Positions 1 through 7,829 of a stretch of 64,000 nt of DNA are shown here, in pieces; within the stretch, counting starts at the first letter, position 1; each line of letters begins with the position of its first letter. The notes beneath the pieces are model-generated. The model did no database searches, was not told the origin of the DNA, and was given only the letters and a program-made list of their open reading frames with translations. Source of the DNA: Sphingomonas sp. (GTDB lineage Bacteria > Pseudomonadota > Alphaproteobacteria > Sphingomonadales > Sphingomonadaceae). The position numbers were made by a program, and so were the translations under genes. The stretch covers positions 203,012 through 267,011 of the forward strand of contig QFPK01000002.1 of the NCBI GenBank assembly GCA_003248865.1, given 5' to 3'.

Positions 1-440
1 AGATTGGATTCGGCACGCGCCTTGGCGCCACGTTCCACCAGCGCCACGCCCTGCAGCTCCAGCGCGGCCAGATCGTTGGGCTCGATCTCCAGCGCCTCGC
101 GATAGAAACGCACGGCCTTGCCCGGCAATCCGTCCGCCTCAGCCGCACGCGCCAGCCCGATATAGGCCTGACGATTGCGCGGGTCGGCCGCCAGCGCCGC
201 CTCGAACAGGTCGGTCGCGTCCTGCGCCTTGCCCTGAGCCAGCAGCGCCTCGCCAGCCTTCAGCTTTTCAAGGGAAAGGGGCGCGATCTGGTTGTCCGGC
301 AGCCCGCGCGCGGGCGCCGCTGCGGGCACTGCCTCACGCGGCTTGCCGGCCGCAAGCGGCCCGGCGGCAGCCACTGCCAGCCCCATCATCAGGGCGATCC
401 GCGCAAAGCCCTTCCTGCGGGCGGCAAAGCCTTCGACCAT
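1..440 (-). CDS. Secreted TPR-repeat protein, C-terminus cut by window edge
   Basis: The reading frame starts with ATG at 440 and stays open to base 1, giving 146 residues without a stop, so the 3' end lies outside the window. The N-terminus has a basic stretch followed by a hydrophobic Ala-rich segment (about residues 12-30), which looks like a signal peptide. From about residue 56 there are TPR-like helices (EALLAQGKAQDATDLFEAAL, then a second unit near EALEIEPNDL). It lies 55 bp downstream of the m5C methyltransferase gene on the same strand, so the two may be co-transcribed. TPR proteins of this kind are periplasmic scaffolds; no specific partner can be named. Confidence 0.75.
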   Translation of the reverse strand, partial: MVEGFAARRKGFARIALMMGLAVAAAGPLAAGKPREAVPAAAPARGLPDNQIAPLSLEKLKAGEALLAQGKAQDATDLFEAALAADPRNRQAYIGLARAAEADGLPGKAVRFYREALEIEPNDLAALELQGVALVERGAKARAESN

Positions 441-495
441 ATTCAGTCCCTCTCTCGGCGCCAGCTGCCGGCATCCGTGTCAGAAGAAGCCATGT

Positions 496-1665
496 TCAGC
501 CCCGCTTGTCGAGCCGTGCGACGAAAAAGCCGTCGCAGCGGTCGCCCAGCGGGGTCAGCCCCCGGCTGCTGCCCAGAATCAGACGGTTGCGTGCCGCAGC
601 AGCCGCAGCCTGATCCCGGCCTTCTTCGGCCAGCACCGAACAGACGGCATAGATAAGCCGCCCGCCCGGCTTCACAAGCCATGCCCCAAGGTCGATGAGC
701 CGCGCCTGAATATGCACCAGCCGCGCCAGCCGGTCGGGCGTCAGCCGCCAGCGCAGCTCCGGGTTGCGTCGCCAGGTGCCGGTGCCGGAACAGGGCGCAT
801 CCACCAGCACCAGATCGGCCGTGCCTTCCAGATCGGCCAGCGCGTCCACCTCGCGCCCGGGGTTCAGCAATCGGGGCTCCACCACATCGGGCATCCCTGC
901 GCGCAGCAAGCGCGGCGCCATCGCCTGCAGCCGAGTCCGATCGGTGTCGGATGCGATCAGCCGCCCCTGCAGCTGCCCGTCAGCCAGCATGTCCGCCGCC
1001 AGCCCCAGCGTCTTGCCGCCCGCGCCGGCGCACAGGTCGATCACCGTCTCGCCCGGTCGGGCGGCAGCAAAGGCCACCACATGCTGGCTGCCCACATCCT
1101 GCACTTCCACAGCGCCCGCCTCGAACAACGGGTGCCGCTCCAGCGGCCGGGGCTCTTCCAGCCGCAAGGCGCGCGGCAGGCCGGGCACGGGAAGGGCGCC
1201 AAGCTCGGCCGCCACCTCGTCCATGTCGGCGCCGGGCAGAACCCTCAGGTCCAGCGGCGCGCGCGTGGTCAATGCCAGAGCCTCGGCTTCAAACGCATCC
1301 CCGAAGCGCGCCCGCATCGCGGGCTCCATCCACAAAGGCACCAGAGCCGCCTTTGCCCGGGTCTCATAGGGCTGCACCGGGGCAGGGGCATGCGCACTGC
1401 CGTCGAACAGCGCCAGCTGGTCGGGGGCCTCGGCCTCCAGCCAGCCGATCAGCGCGGCCCGCCCGGAAAGCGGCCGCTCGGCGGTGAAGCGGATCGCGCC
1501 ATAGACCAGTTCGCGCACGGCGGCCCGGTCCTTCGATCCGGCATAGCGCCGGGTCTGGAAGTATCGCTGCACCAGCGTGTCGGCCGCCGCGCCCTGATGC
1601 GCGGCCGCCTCGATCACCTGATCCAGTATCTCGATGGCAGCCTGCAGCCGCGCCTGCGGACGCAT
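496..1665 (-). CDS. RsmB/NOP-family rRNA m5C methyltransferase
   Basis: The 389-residue protein is an S-adenosylmethionine-dependent RNA cytosine-C5 methyltransferase, most likely acting on rRNA. An N-terminal NusB-like helical part (about 1-100) carries the motif SKDRAAVRELVYGAIR. The Rossmann methyltransferase part has motif I DLCAGAGGKT (210-219), motif IV DAPCSG (289-294) and the motif VI nucleophile YAVCS (Cys342); two catalytic cysteines are the hallmark of this family. It lies downstream of guaB and upstream of a TPR gene, all on the minus strand. A second, more typical RsmB is encoded at 17379-18617, so this is a paralogue and its target base is uncertain. Confidence 0.88.
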   Translation of the reverse strand: MRPQARLQAAIEILDQVIEAAAHQGAAADTLVQRYFQTRRYAGSKDRAAVRELVYGAIRFTAERPLSGRAALIGWLEAEAPDQLALFDGSAHAPAPVQPYETRAKAALVPLWMEPAMRARFGDAFEAEALALTTRAPLDLRVLPGADMDEVAAELGALPVPGLPRALRLEEPRPLERHPLFEAGAVEVQDVGSQHVVAFAAARPGETVIDLCAGAGGKTLGLAADMLADGQLQGRLIASDTDRTRLQAMAPRLLRAGMPDVVEPRLLNPGREVDALADLEGTADLVLVDAPCSGTGTWRRNPELRWRLTPDRLARLVHIQARLIDLGAWLVKPGGRLIYAVCSVLAEEGRDQAAAAAARNRLILGSSRGLTPLGDRCDGFFVARLDKRG

Positions 1666-1684
1666 CAGCGAGCTCCGCCGCGTG

Positions 1685-1781
1685 AAAGAGAAGAAGGCGC
1701 GGCAAAGCCGCGCCGTCGGTCCTGTCGTCGGGCGGAATCCGGCCGCCGCAGGCCGGCCGTGCGTCCGCCGAGTCTGCGGGC
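1685..1781. repeat. Intergenic repeat family B, copy 1
   Basis: This stretch of about 97 bp downstream of guaB resembles 11270-11370 downstream of bamE. Both contain, in the same order, a purine-rich AGAA run, a hairpin with loop GGCAAAGCC, a GTCGG block, a GTCGGGC block, GCCGGCCGTG and CGAGTCTGCG. The stems differ in sequence but stay paired. Family and function are unknown to me; the position after minus-strand genes suggests a terminator or mRNA 3' end. Confidence 0.6.
1696..1714 (-). terminator. GC-rich hairpin with pyrimidine tail downstream of guaB
   Basis: A perfect 8-bp stem with a 3-nt loop (GGCGCGGC-AAA-GCCGCGCC) is followed, reading the minus strand, by a TTCTTCTCTTTC tail. It fits a Rho-independent terminator for leftward transcription from guaB. 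It belongs to a repeated intergenic element that also occurs near 11270-11370. Confidence 0.5.
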
Positions 1782-1787
1782 CTTCAT

Positions 1788-1806
1788 AAAAATGCGCTGC
1801 ATTTTT
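1788..1806 (-). terminator. AT-rich palindrome 19 bp after guaB
   Basis: A perfect 8-bp inverted repeat AAAAATGC-GCT-GCATTTTT follows the guaB stop codon. The T-run lies inside the stem, so it could work as a weak terminator in either direction. It stands out as AT-rich in GC-rich surroundings. Confidence 0.4.
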
Positions 1807-1824
1807 CCTCCAGGCCGCAGCCGG

Positions 1825-3297
1825 CTACCGCGTCGGGTAGTTCGGCGCCTCGCGCGTGATCGTCACATCATGCACATGGCTTTCGCGCAGGCCCGCATTG
1901 GTGATCTGCACGAACTGCGCGCGCTCCCGCAGGTCAGCCAGCGTCGCGGCCCCGGTATAGCCCATCGCCGCCTTCAGACCGCCCACCAGCTGGTGCAGCA
2001 CATCGCGTGCAGGCCCCTTGTAAGGCACCTGACCTTCGATGCCCTCGGGCACCAGCTTCAGCTGATCCTTGATGTCCTGCTGGAAGTAACGATCCGCCGA
2101 ACCGCGCGCCATCGCGCCCACGCTGCCCATGCCGCGATAGCTTTTGTAGGCGCGGCCCTGATACAGGAAGGTCTCGCCCGGGGCTTCCTCGGTGCCGGCC
2201 AGCAGGCTGCCGATCATCACTGCGCTGGCGCCAGCCGCCATCGCCTTGGCGATGTCGCCGCTGGTGCGCAGGCCGCCGTCGGCGATCACGGGCACGCCCA
2301 GCTTCCCGGCAGCCTCCACCGTGTCCAGAATGGCGGTCAGCTGCGGCACGCCCACACCGGCCACCACCCGCGTGGTGCAGATGCTGCCCGGCCCGATGCC
2401 CACCTTGATGCCGTCGGCGCCCGCGTCGATCAGCGCCTTCGCGGCATCCGCCGTCGCCACATTGCCCGCGATCACCTGCGCATGGTTGGACCGCGCCTTG
2501 ATCCGCCGCACCGCTTCGGACACCTGCCGGCTGTGGCCGTGCGCGGTGTCCACCACGATCAGGTCGCATTCGGCGTCGATCAGCGCTTCGGTGCGTTCGA
2601 ACCCGGTGTCGCCCACCGTGGTCGCCGCCGCCACCCGCAGCCGGCCGGAGGCATCCTTGGTGGCGTTGGGATAGGTCACCGCCTTTTCGATATCCTTCAC
2701 CGTGATCAGCCCCACGCAGCGGCCGGCATCGTCCACCACCAGCAGCTTCTCGATCCGGCGCTGGTGCAGCAGTCGCTGCGCCTCTTCCTGCGAAACCCCG
2801 GCCTTCACGGTGGCCAGATTCTGCCGGGTCATCAGCTCGGCCACGGGCTGCAGCTGGTTCTCGGCAAAGCGCACGTCGCGGTTGGTCAATATGCCGATCA
2901 GCTTGCCCGGCTGCCCCGGTTCAGAAGGTTCCACCACCGGAATGCCCGAAATGCGGTGCCGCGCCATCAGCTCCAGCGCCTCGCCCAGCGTCTGGTCCGC
3001 CGTCATGGTGATGGGGTTCACCACCATCCCCGATTCGAAGCGCTTCACCTGCCGAACGGCTTCCACCTGCTCGGCGACGGTCAGGTTGCGGTGCAGCACG
3101 CCGATGCCGCCCGCCTGCGCCATCACGATGGCCATCTGGCTTTCCGTCACCGTGTCCATCGCAGACGACAGCACGGGGATATGCAGCCTGATATCCCTGG
3201 TGATGGTGGTGGACGTATCCGCCTGCGAAGGCAGCACGGCGGATTCCGCCGGCACCAGCAGCACGTCGTCGAAGGTGAGCCCCAGCCTGATCGCCAT
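1825..3297 (-). CDS. guaB: Inosine-5'-monophosphate dehydrogenase
   Basis: This cytosolic enzyme oxidises IMP to XMP with NAD+, the committed step of GMP synthesis. The 490-residue length is standard. It has a TIM-barrel start (LTFDDVLLVPAES, 7-19), paired CBS domains inserted at about 95-205, and the catalytic loop GPGSICTTR with Cys307. The start at 3297 was chosen over an upstream in-frame ATG because homologues begin MAIRLGLTFDD and a GGGACAG ribosome-binding site precedes it. Two hairpins lie just downstream. Confidence 0.97.
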   Translation of the reverse strand: MAIRLGLTFDDVLLVPAESAVLPSQADTSTTITRDIRLHIPVLSSAMDTVTESQMAIVMAQAGGIGVLHRNLTVAEQVEAVRQVKRFESGMVVNPITMTADQTLGEALELMARHRISGIPVVEPSEPGQPGKLIGILTNRDVRFAENQLQPVAELMTRQNLATVKAGVSQEEAQRLLHQRRIEKLLVVDDAGRCVGLITVKDIEKAVTYPNATKDASGRLRVAAATTVGDTGFERTEALIDAECDLIVVDTAHGHSRQVSEAVRRIKARSNHAQVIAGNVATADAAKALIDAGADGIKVGIGPGSICTTRVVAGVGVPQLTAILDTVEAAGKLGVPVIADGGLRTSGDIAKAMAAGASAVMIGSLLAGTEEAPGETFLYQGRAYKSYRGMGSVGAMARGSADRYFQQDIKDQLKLVPEGIEGQVPYKGPARDVLHQLVGGLKAAMGYTGAATLADLRERAQFVQITNAGLRESHVHDVTITREAPNYPTR

Positions 3298-3330
3298 GTC
3301 TGATCTGTCCCGTTCTTCAAATATGAGAAT

Positions 3331-3356
3331 GGGGCGGGCCGTGGACGGCCCGCCCC
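3331..3356 (-). terminator. Strong hairpin terminator after the TPR gene at 3381
   Basis: A perfect 11-bp GC stem (GGGGCGGGCCG with its complement) and a 4-nt loop lie 24 bp past the stop of the leftward TPR gene. The minus strand continues ATTCTCATATTTG, which is moderately U-rich. It separates that gene from guaB. Confidence 0.6.
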
Positions 3357-3380
3357 GAAATCTCGTCAATTCTGCCGGGC

Positions 3381-4616
3381 TCAGCTTTTGCTGTTGAGCC
3401 AGGCCCCGTAATAACGCGCCAGCTGGTTGCGCGGGGCACCGGCCACCTTGGCCAGCGCCGCTTCGGCACCCGCCTTGTCGCCCGCATTGCCCAGCGAGAA
3501 CGCCAGCCGCAGATTCGCGGTATCGGCATCAATGCCGCCCTTTTCAAGGGCCAGCTTGTAGAGTTCGGCCGCCTTGGCCCAGTTGCCGAAGCCCAGATTG
3601 GCGTCGGCGGTGCCCATCGCGCTGCGGCCGTTGGCGGCGGCGCGGGCTTCCTTCTCCAGCTGGTTCAGCTGCGCCTTGTCGGCGGCGGCCTTCGGCGTCA
3701 CCATCGCCGACAGTTCCTTCACGAAGGGCGTCCCGGCCTTCAGCGCGCCCTTGGCGACGCCTTCGTCCAGCACCGACTTCGCTTCGCCCGGCAGGCCGCG
3801 CGTGGCCGCCGTCTCGGCGAATTCGGCATAGTCGCGCTCGCCGGTCAGGGCGCCGTTGGCGCGGATCAGGCGCATCACGTCCAGATTGCCCTGGTCGTCC
3901 AGCTTGGCGCTGTCGCGATAGATGATCAGCACGTCGCGCCAGTTGGTGGGGGTGGGGTAGGCTTTCACCAACGCTTCGCTGGTCGACACGATCTCGGCCG
4001 GCAGCTTGCTGTCATAGGCGATGGCGAGCGCCCGGCGATACCAGCTCTCGTCGGCCTTGCTGGTCTTTTCCTGCGTGGCGATGGCCTGTTGCAGCGTGGC
4101 GATGGCCTTCTGGTTCTGGCCCTGCCGGCGTTGCAGCTCGGCGATTTCCACCAGCAACCCGGTATCGCTGGGGTTCAGCGCAAGCACCTTCTCGAACTCG
4201 ACGGCGGCTTTGCCATAATCCTGCCGCTGCAGAGCCATGCTGCCGAGGTTGCGACGGAACTTCACTTCTTCCTCGGGCGGCAGCTTGCCAGAGGTCAGCG
4301 CGCCTTCGAGAGACTTCTCGATCAGCGCATTGTCCTTCAGGTTGATCGCCGAGTTCAGCGTCAGCATGTTGATGATGTAGATATCATCGGCGTTCTTGTC
4401 GGGCAGCGCATCGGCCTGCTTCAACAGTTCGACAGCACCGGCCCAGTCGCCGGAACCTTGTGCCTTCTGTGCCTGCGCCGCCAGCGACTGCACAGCTTTC
4501 GAATATTTCGGCGCAGCTGCCTTCGGCGTTTTCTGCGCCATTGCGGCCTGCGGCGTGGCTGCCAGCAGAAGCGCCGCGAATGCGGCTGCGGATGCGCGTC
4601 CGAATACCGTTGTCAT
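3381..4616 (-). CDS. Exported TPR-repeat protein
   Basis: The 411-residue protein starts at the ATG at 4616. A signal peptide (about 1-28, ending AAMAQ) precedes a body of TPR-like helix pairs, for example GDWAGAVELLKQADALP near residue 60 and DYGKAAVEFEKVLALNPSD near 135. Repeats continue to the C-terminus (FSLGNAGDKAGAEAALAKVAG). It is probably periplasmic and may scaffold an envelope complex, but no partner is encoded nearby. A terminator-like hairpin follows it, so it is likely a single-gene transcript. Confidence 0.85.
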   Translation of the reverse strand: MTTVFGRASAAAFAALLLAATPQAAMAQKTPKAAAPKYSKAVQSLAAQAQKAQGSGDWAGAVELLKQADALPDKNADDIYIINMLTLNSAINLKDNALIEKSLEGALTSGKLPPEEEVKFRRNLGSMALQRQDYGKAAVEFEKVLALNPSDTGLLVEIAELQRRQGQNQKAIATLQQAIATQEKTSKADESWYRRALAIAYDSKLPAEIVSTSEALVKAYPTPTNWRDVLIIYRDSAKLDDQGNLDVMRLIRANGALTGERDYAEFAETAATRGLPGEAKSVLDEGVAKGALKAGTPFVKELSAMVTPKAAADKAQLNQLEKEARAAANGRSAMGTADANLGFGNWAKAAELYKLALEKGGIDADTANLRLAFSLGNAGDKAGAEAALAKVAGAPRNQLARYYGAWLNSKS

Positions 4617-4733
4617 GTGCCCACTCTCCTCAGTGCCCGATTTTGTTGCGGCCCAATGGGTTTCGTGCGCGGCCTTGCAGCCAATGCCGTTTCCCAAAGC
4701 TGAACGGGCTCCTCGCACCCGGCCCGCCGGTCG

Positions 4734-5138
4734 TCAAGCGGCCGCGGCCCCTGCATCGACAGGCGGCGGTGCCGGGATGCCCAGCCGTTCATTTTCTGTC
4801 CAGCGCAGCAGCCATTCCATCAGTCGCGCCGCGCGCGCCGGATCGTCGGTCTCGGTCCGCTCCAGCACCGCGCCGGCCACGCCCATCAGCCGGTCCATCC
4901 CCGCCTGCCAGCCTTCGCCTGCTGTCGATGCCTCAGCCTCGGGCAGCAACCCCTCCAGCTCCGCGCGCAACTTCAGCCGCCGCGCCAGCCGCAGATCGTC
5001 CCCGTCCGCCAGCATCAGCATCAGCCCGGCCAGCGTCGCGGCCGATTTCCCGGCATAGCTTTCGCCCAGCGCGGGCACCACCATCAGCCCCTGCGCCATG
5101 GCGAAGCACCCCAGCACCTCGGCATTGGAAAGGCTCAT
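4734..5138 (-). CDS. DUF6285 protein, kinase partner
   Basis: This small, mostly helical protein of 134 residues starts at 5138, where its ATG overlaps the TGA of the kinase gene (ATGA), indicating translational coupling. The core (MSLSNAEVLGCFAMAQG through the WLLRWTENERLG motif near 120) matches my recollection of DUF6285, which is regularly encoded just after APH-type phosphotransferases. The 10-residue Ala/Pro tail is probably disordered. Its molecular role is not established. By position and size it resembles LvaB of the Pseudomonas putida levulinate pathway, an accessory protein for a 4-hydroxyacyl-CoA kinase; that link is inference. Confidence 0.75.
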   Translation of the reverse strand: MSLSNAEVLGCFAMAQGLMVVPALGESYAGKSAATLAGLMLMLADGDDLRLARRLKLRAELEGLLPEAEASTAGEGWQAGMDRLMGVAGAVLERTETDDPARAARLMEWLLRWTENERLGIPAPPPVDAGAAAA

Positions 5139-6157
5139 GCGCGAAGCTCCTTCAACAGCTCGACCGCTCGCCAGTTGTGGAAGCGATAGGGATAGAGCGA
5201 GGCGAAGATCATGGTCGGGTCGGCGGTCTTCCCCATCGCCACCTCGAACGCGGAGGTGATCCAGATCGCCAGCCCCTGATACACGGAAAACAGCTGCCAC
5301 CAGCCCCAGCCTTCAGGCGAGAAGCGCCGCCCGGAGGCCTGTTCCCAAGCCGCCAGCGCGTCTCCGGCGCTGCACGTGCCCGCGACGAGTCCCGGCATCT
5401 GATGCCCCCACAGGGGGTCCATCACCCAGGCCAGATCCTCCATCGCATCGCCCACATGCGCCATTTCCCAGTCCAGCACGGCGAGCAGCCGGTTCTCCGC
5501 ATCCACCAGGAAATTGCCCGAGCGGAAATCGCCATGCACCAGCACATCCGGGCCCGACGGCGGGGGAATGTTGGCCGCCAGCCAGCGCCAGGCCGCATCC
5601 GCCACGGGTTCGGGCCGCAACCGGTGGCGGTCGATCTCCGCCTTCCAGTGCGCCAGCCGGGCGCCAGCATCCATGAAGGGCAGGGCAGTCCGGTCGGCCG
5701 CATCGGGCTCCAGCGCATGCAGTCGCCCCAGCGCCGTGAACAGCGCAGACCCGGTCTCCGCCGCGTTTGCGCCATAGGCGCCCGGCTCGAACGGATTACA
5801 GGCCCGCCCGCCCGAGATTTCCGTCATCACGAATCCGGGCGAACCCAGATCGCTGCCGTCCCTGTCCAGATGCACCGGGCGCGGCACCGGCAGCCCGGCG
5901 GCATGCGCCCGCCCGATGGCATGGAACTCCACCGCGCGGGAGGTGTCGATCAGGCTCGCGGCGGGGTCGCGCCGCATCACCAGCCATTCGCTGCGCCCGC
6001 CGCCCTCGGCATGGAAGCGGAAGGTCTCGCGCGCGGCGCCGCCATGGAAGCGGTCGATCCCGTCAATCGCCACATCCGCGCCCCACAGGCGGGACATCAA
6101 CGGGGCCAGCAGCGCCTCAGGCAAGGTCGAACAGCTCGCGGAAGCCCGAAGGCGCAT
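5135..6157 (-). CDS. APH-type phosphotransferase family protein
   Basis: The 340-residue protein has the aminoglycoside-phosphotransferase/choline-kinase fold: Brenner motif HGDFRSGN (208-215) with the catalytic Asp, and the metal-binding DWE (229-231). This subfamily usually works in acyl-CoA metabolism, related to the kinase domain of ACAD10/11 and to LvaA, rather than in drug resistance. The annotated ATG overlaps the upstream gene by 41 bp; a TTG at 6124 (8-bp overlap, residue 12) is a plausible alternative because the first 11 residues do not look family-like. It is the middle gene of a three-gene operon with DUF7064/7065 upstream and DUF6285 downstream. Confidence 0.85.
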   Translation of the reverse strand: MRLRASASCSTLPEALLAPLMSRLWGADVAIDGIDRFHGGAARETFRFHAEGGGRSEWLVMRRDPAASLIDTSRAVEFHAIGRAHAAGLPVPRPVHLDRDGSDLGSPGFVMTEISGGRACNPFEPGAYGANAAETGSALFTALGRLHALEPDAADRTALPFMDAGARLAHWKAEIDRHRLRPEPVADAAWRWLAANIPPPSGPDVLVHGDFRSGNFLVDAENRLLAVLDWEMAHVGDAMEDLAWVMDPLWGHQMPGLVAGTCSAGDALAAWEQASGRRFSPEGWGWWQLFSVYQGLAIWITSAFEVAMGKTADPTMIFASLYPYRFHNWRAVELLKELRA

Positions 6158-7208
6158 GCGGCCCGATGAACAGCTGCTCCAGCACCCCCCGGCCGTGCAG
6201 GACCTGCCCGCCCGGCAGCTTCAACTCGGCCGACACCAGCGCCTGGATATGCGCGTTCGCCGGGCTCGCCGCATCGGCGCCAGCCGCATCGAACCGCTCC
6301 GCCTGCACATCCAGCTCGCCGCGCCAGCCGCCATGGGCGAACTTCGGATGGCCGTATCCGATGCCATGCATATGGAATTCGGCCTCCGGCAACAGCCGCA
6401 CCTGCACCGGCCCATCTGCCATTCGCCCGCTCAGCAGCGCCTCGCCCGCACGCCGCGTCCCCGGCCGATAGGGCAGAGCGGCCGCGGGCTCGCCCAGCTT
6501 CGTCTCCGCCCCCGAAGCCAGATCGACCAGCACGGCAGACCGGTTCCAGGGCACGCCAGTGGCATCGTCGTTCGTATGGAAGAACAGCGCATAGCCGTCG
6601 AAGTTGATCGGCGCCCACAGCCAATAGAATTGCGGCGGCACCGGCGGCGCCACCCCTTGCGGATCGGCCGCGCCGATCGGCCTCATGCCCCAGCTGCGGT
6701 CCCGCGTGCCGCGCCAGTCGTCCGCCCCGATGCGTTGCCCGTCCACCGTCACCGATCCCGACACCGCCACATTCTGCGTCAGCCGGGTCACGTCCATGAT
6801 CGTGCGCGGCCCCTGCCGCCAGGTGAAGCGCGGCTCCTCGATGGGCGCATGCCGCCCCTCGAACAGCAGGTCGGCGGCCAGCCCGTCGGTCTCGCTCAGC
6901 CGCAGCCGCAGCTTCTTCAGCGGCTCCACCACCTCGACAGAGATCGGCCCCACCTGCGTGTCCAGCCGCTCCATCCCCTGCAGCCGGGATGCGAAGACAG
7001 AGCGCTGCACCCCGCCTTCCATCCAGCACACGGCCGCATCCATCACGTTCAGATGCGGATAGACCCCCAGCGCCGCCGCCACGAACCGCCTGCCGTCCGC
7101 CGACTGGGCGTTGAAGAAGTAGCGGTCATAGAAGTTCCGGTCCGTGCCCGCATAGGCAATCGGCTCCGGGCGCTGGTGCACCGGATAATCGTCAGCCTTG
7201 GTCAGCAT
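6117..7208 (-). CDS. DUF7064/7065 CrtC-like beta-sandwich protein
   Basis: The 363-residue protein starts at 7208 behind a clear GGAGAG ribosome-binding site. It has no signal peptide. The signature RDRSWGMRP near residue 185, followed by a WLWAPINFDGYALFFHTN segment, is typical of the AttH/CrtC superfamily, whose members include hydroxyneurosporene synthase, a hydratase. It is the first gene of a tightly overlapping operon with an APH kinase and DUF6285. I infer a role in hydrating or binding a hydrophobic or acyl substrate that the kinase then acts on; no substrate can be read from the sequence. Confidence 0.72.
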   Translation of the reverse strand: MLTKADDYPVHQRPEPIAYAGTDRNFYDRYFFNAQSADGRRFVAAALGVYPHLNVMDAAVCWMEGGVQRSVFASRLQGMERLDTQVGPISVEVVEPLKKLRLRLSETDGLAADLLFEGRHAPIEEPRFTWRQGPRTIMDVTRLTQNVAVSGSVTVDGQRIGADDWRGTRDRSWGMRPIGAADPQGVAPPVPPQFYWLWAPINFDGYALFFHTNDDATGVPWNRSAVLVDLASGAETKLGEPAAALPYRPGTRRAGEALLSGRMADGPVQVRLLPEAEFHMHGIGYGHPKFAHGGWRGELDVQAERFDAAGADAASPANAHIQALVSAELKLPGGQVLHGRGVLEQLFIGPHAPSGFRELFDLA

Positions 7209-7352
7209 GTCTCTCTCCCGCCGCGCATGGTGACGAAGCCGGGCCCTGTTCTCAAGCCTCGCAAAAGGGATCGGCTCCGCCTTGGCCTCGCAAAACAACC
7301 GGCTCCGCCTATGGCCTCGCAAAAGGGACAAGCCGGCGCTAAGGGGCAGCCC

Positions 7353-7829
7353 ATGTCATCGCAGAACCTTTCTCCGGCGGATGCCCGCCGCCGTCGTTCG
7401 GCCGCCCGGCTCGCCGCCGTGCAGGCGCTCTACCAGCATGCCTCGTCCAACACCCCGCAAGCCAAGCTGATCGCGGAATTCCACGATCACCGCCTGGGCA
7501 CAGAGGTCGAGGGCGAGCAGCTTTCCGCGGCCGACCAGCCCTTCTTCGACGATCTCGTTTCCGGCACGCTGGCCCGCGTCGACGAACTCGATGCCCTCAT
7601 CACGCAATTCCTCGGCACCGGCTGGTCGCTGGATCGGCTGGACCGGCTGATGCTGCAGATCCTGCGCAGCGGCGCCTATGAACTGGTTGCTCGCACCGAT
7701 GTGCCGCGCGCAGCCGTCGTCTCCGAATATGTCGATGTCGCCCACGCCTTCTACGAAAAGCGCGAGGCGGGCTTCGTGAACGCCCTGCTCGACAGGCTCG
7801 GCCGTTCCGTCAGGGATGGTGAGGGCTGA
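7353..7829 (+). CDS. nusB: Transcription antitermination factor NusB
   Basis: The 158-residue protein binds boxA RNA with ribosomal protein S10 and prevents premature termination in rRNA operons. The NusB fold is recognised from RRRSAARLAAVQALYQ (about 11-26) and the C-terminal VVSEYVDVAHAFYEKREAGFVNALLDRLGR. The start at 7353 begins MSSQNLSPADARRRRS as in relatives. It sits just upstream of thiL, a common pairing in alphaproteobacteria, and its stop overlaps the thiL reading frame. Confidence 0.95.
   Translation: MSSQNLSPADARRRRSAARLAAVQALYQHASSNTPQAKLIAEFHDHRLGTEVEGEQLSAADQPFFDDLVSGTLARVDELDALITQFLGTGWSLDRLDRLMLQILRSGAYELVARTDVPRAAVVSEYVDVAHAFYEKREAGFVNALLDRLGRSVRDGEG

Noticed and set aside
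292..3303. Plus-strand open frame of 1003 codons opposite rsmB-like and guaB
   Set aside because: It is the antisense of two well-supported genes; its Arg/His/Gln-rich composition is typical of a shadow frame in high-GC DNA.
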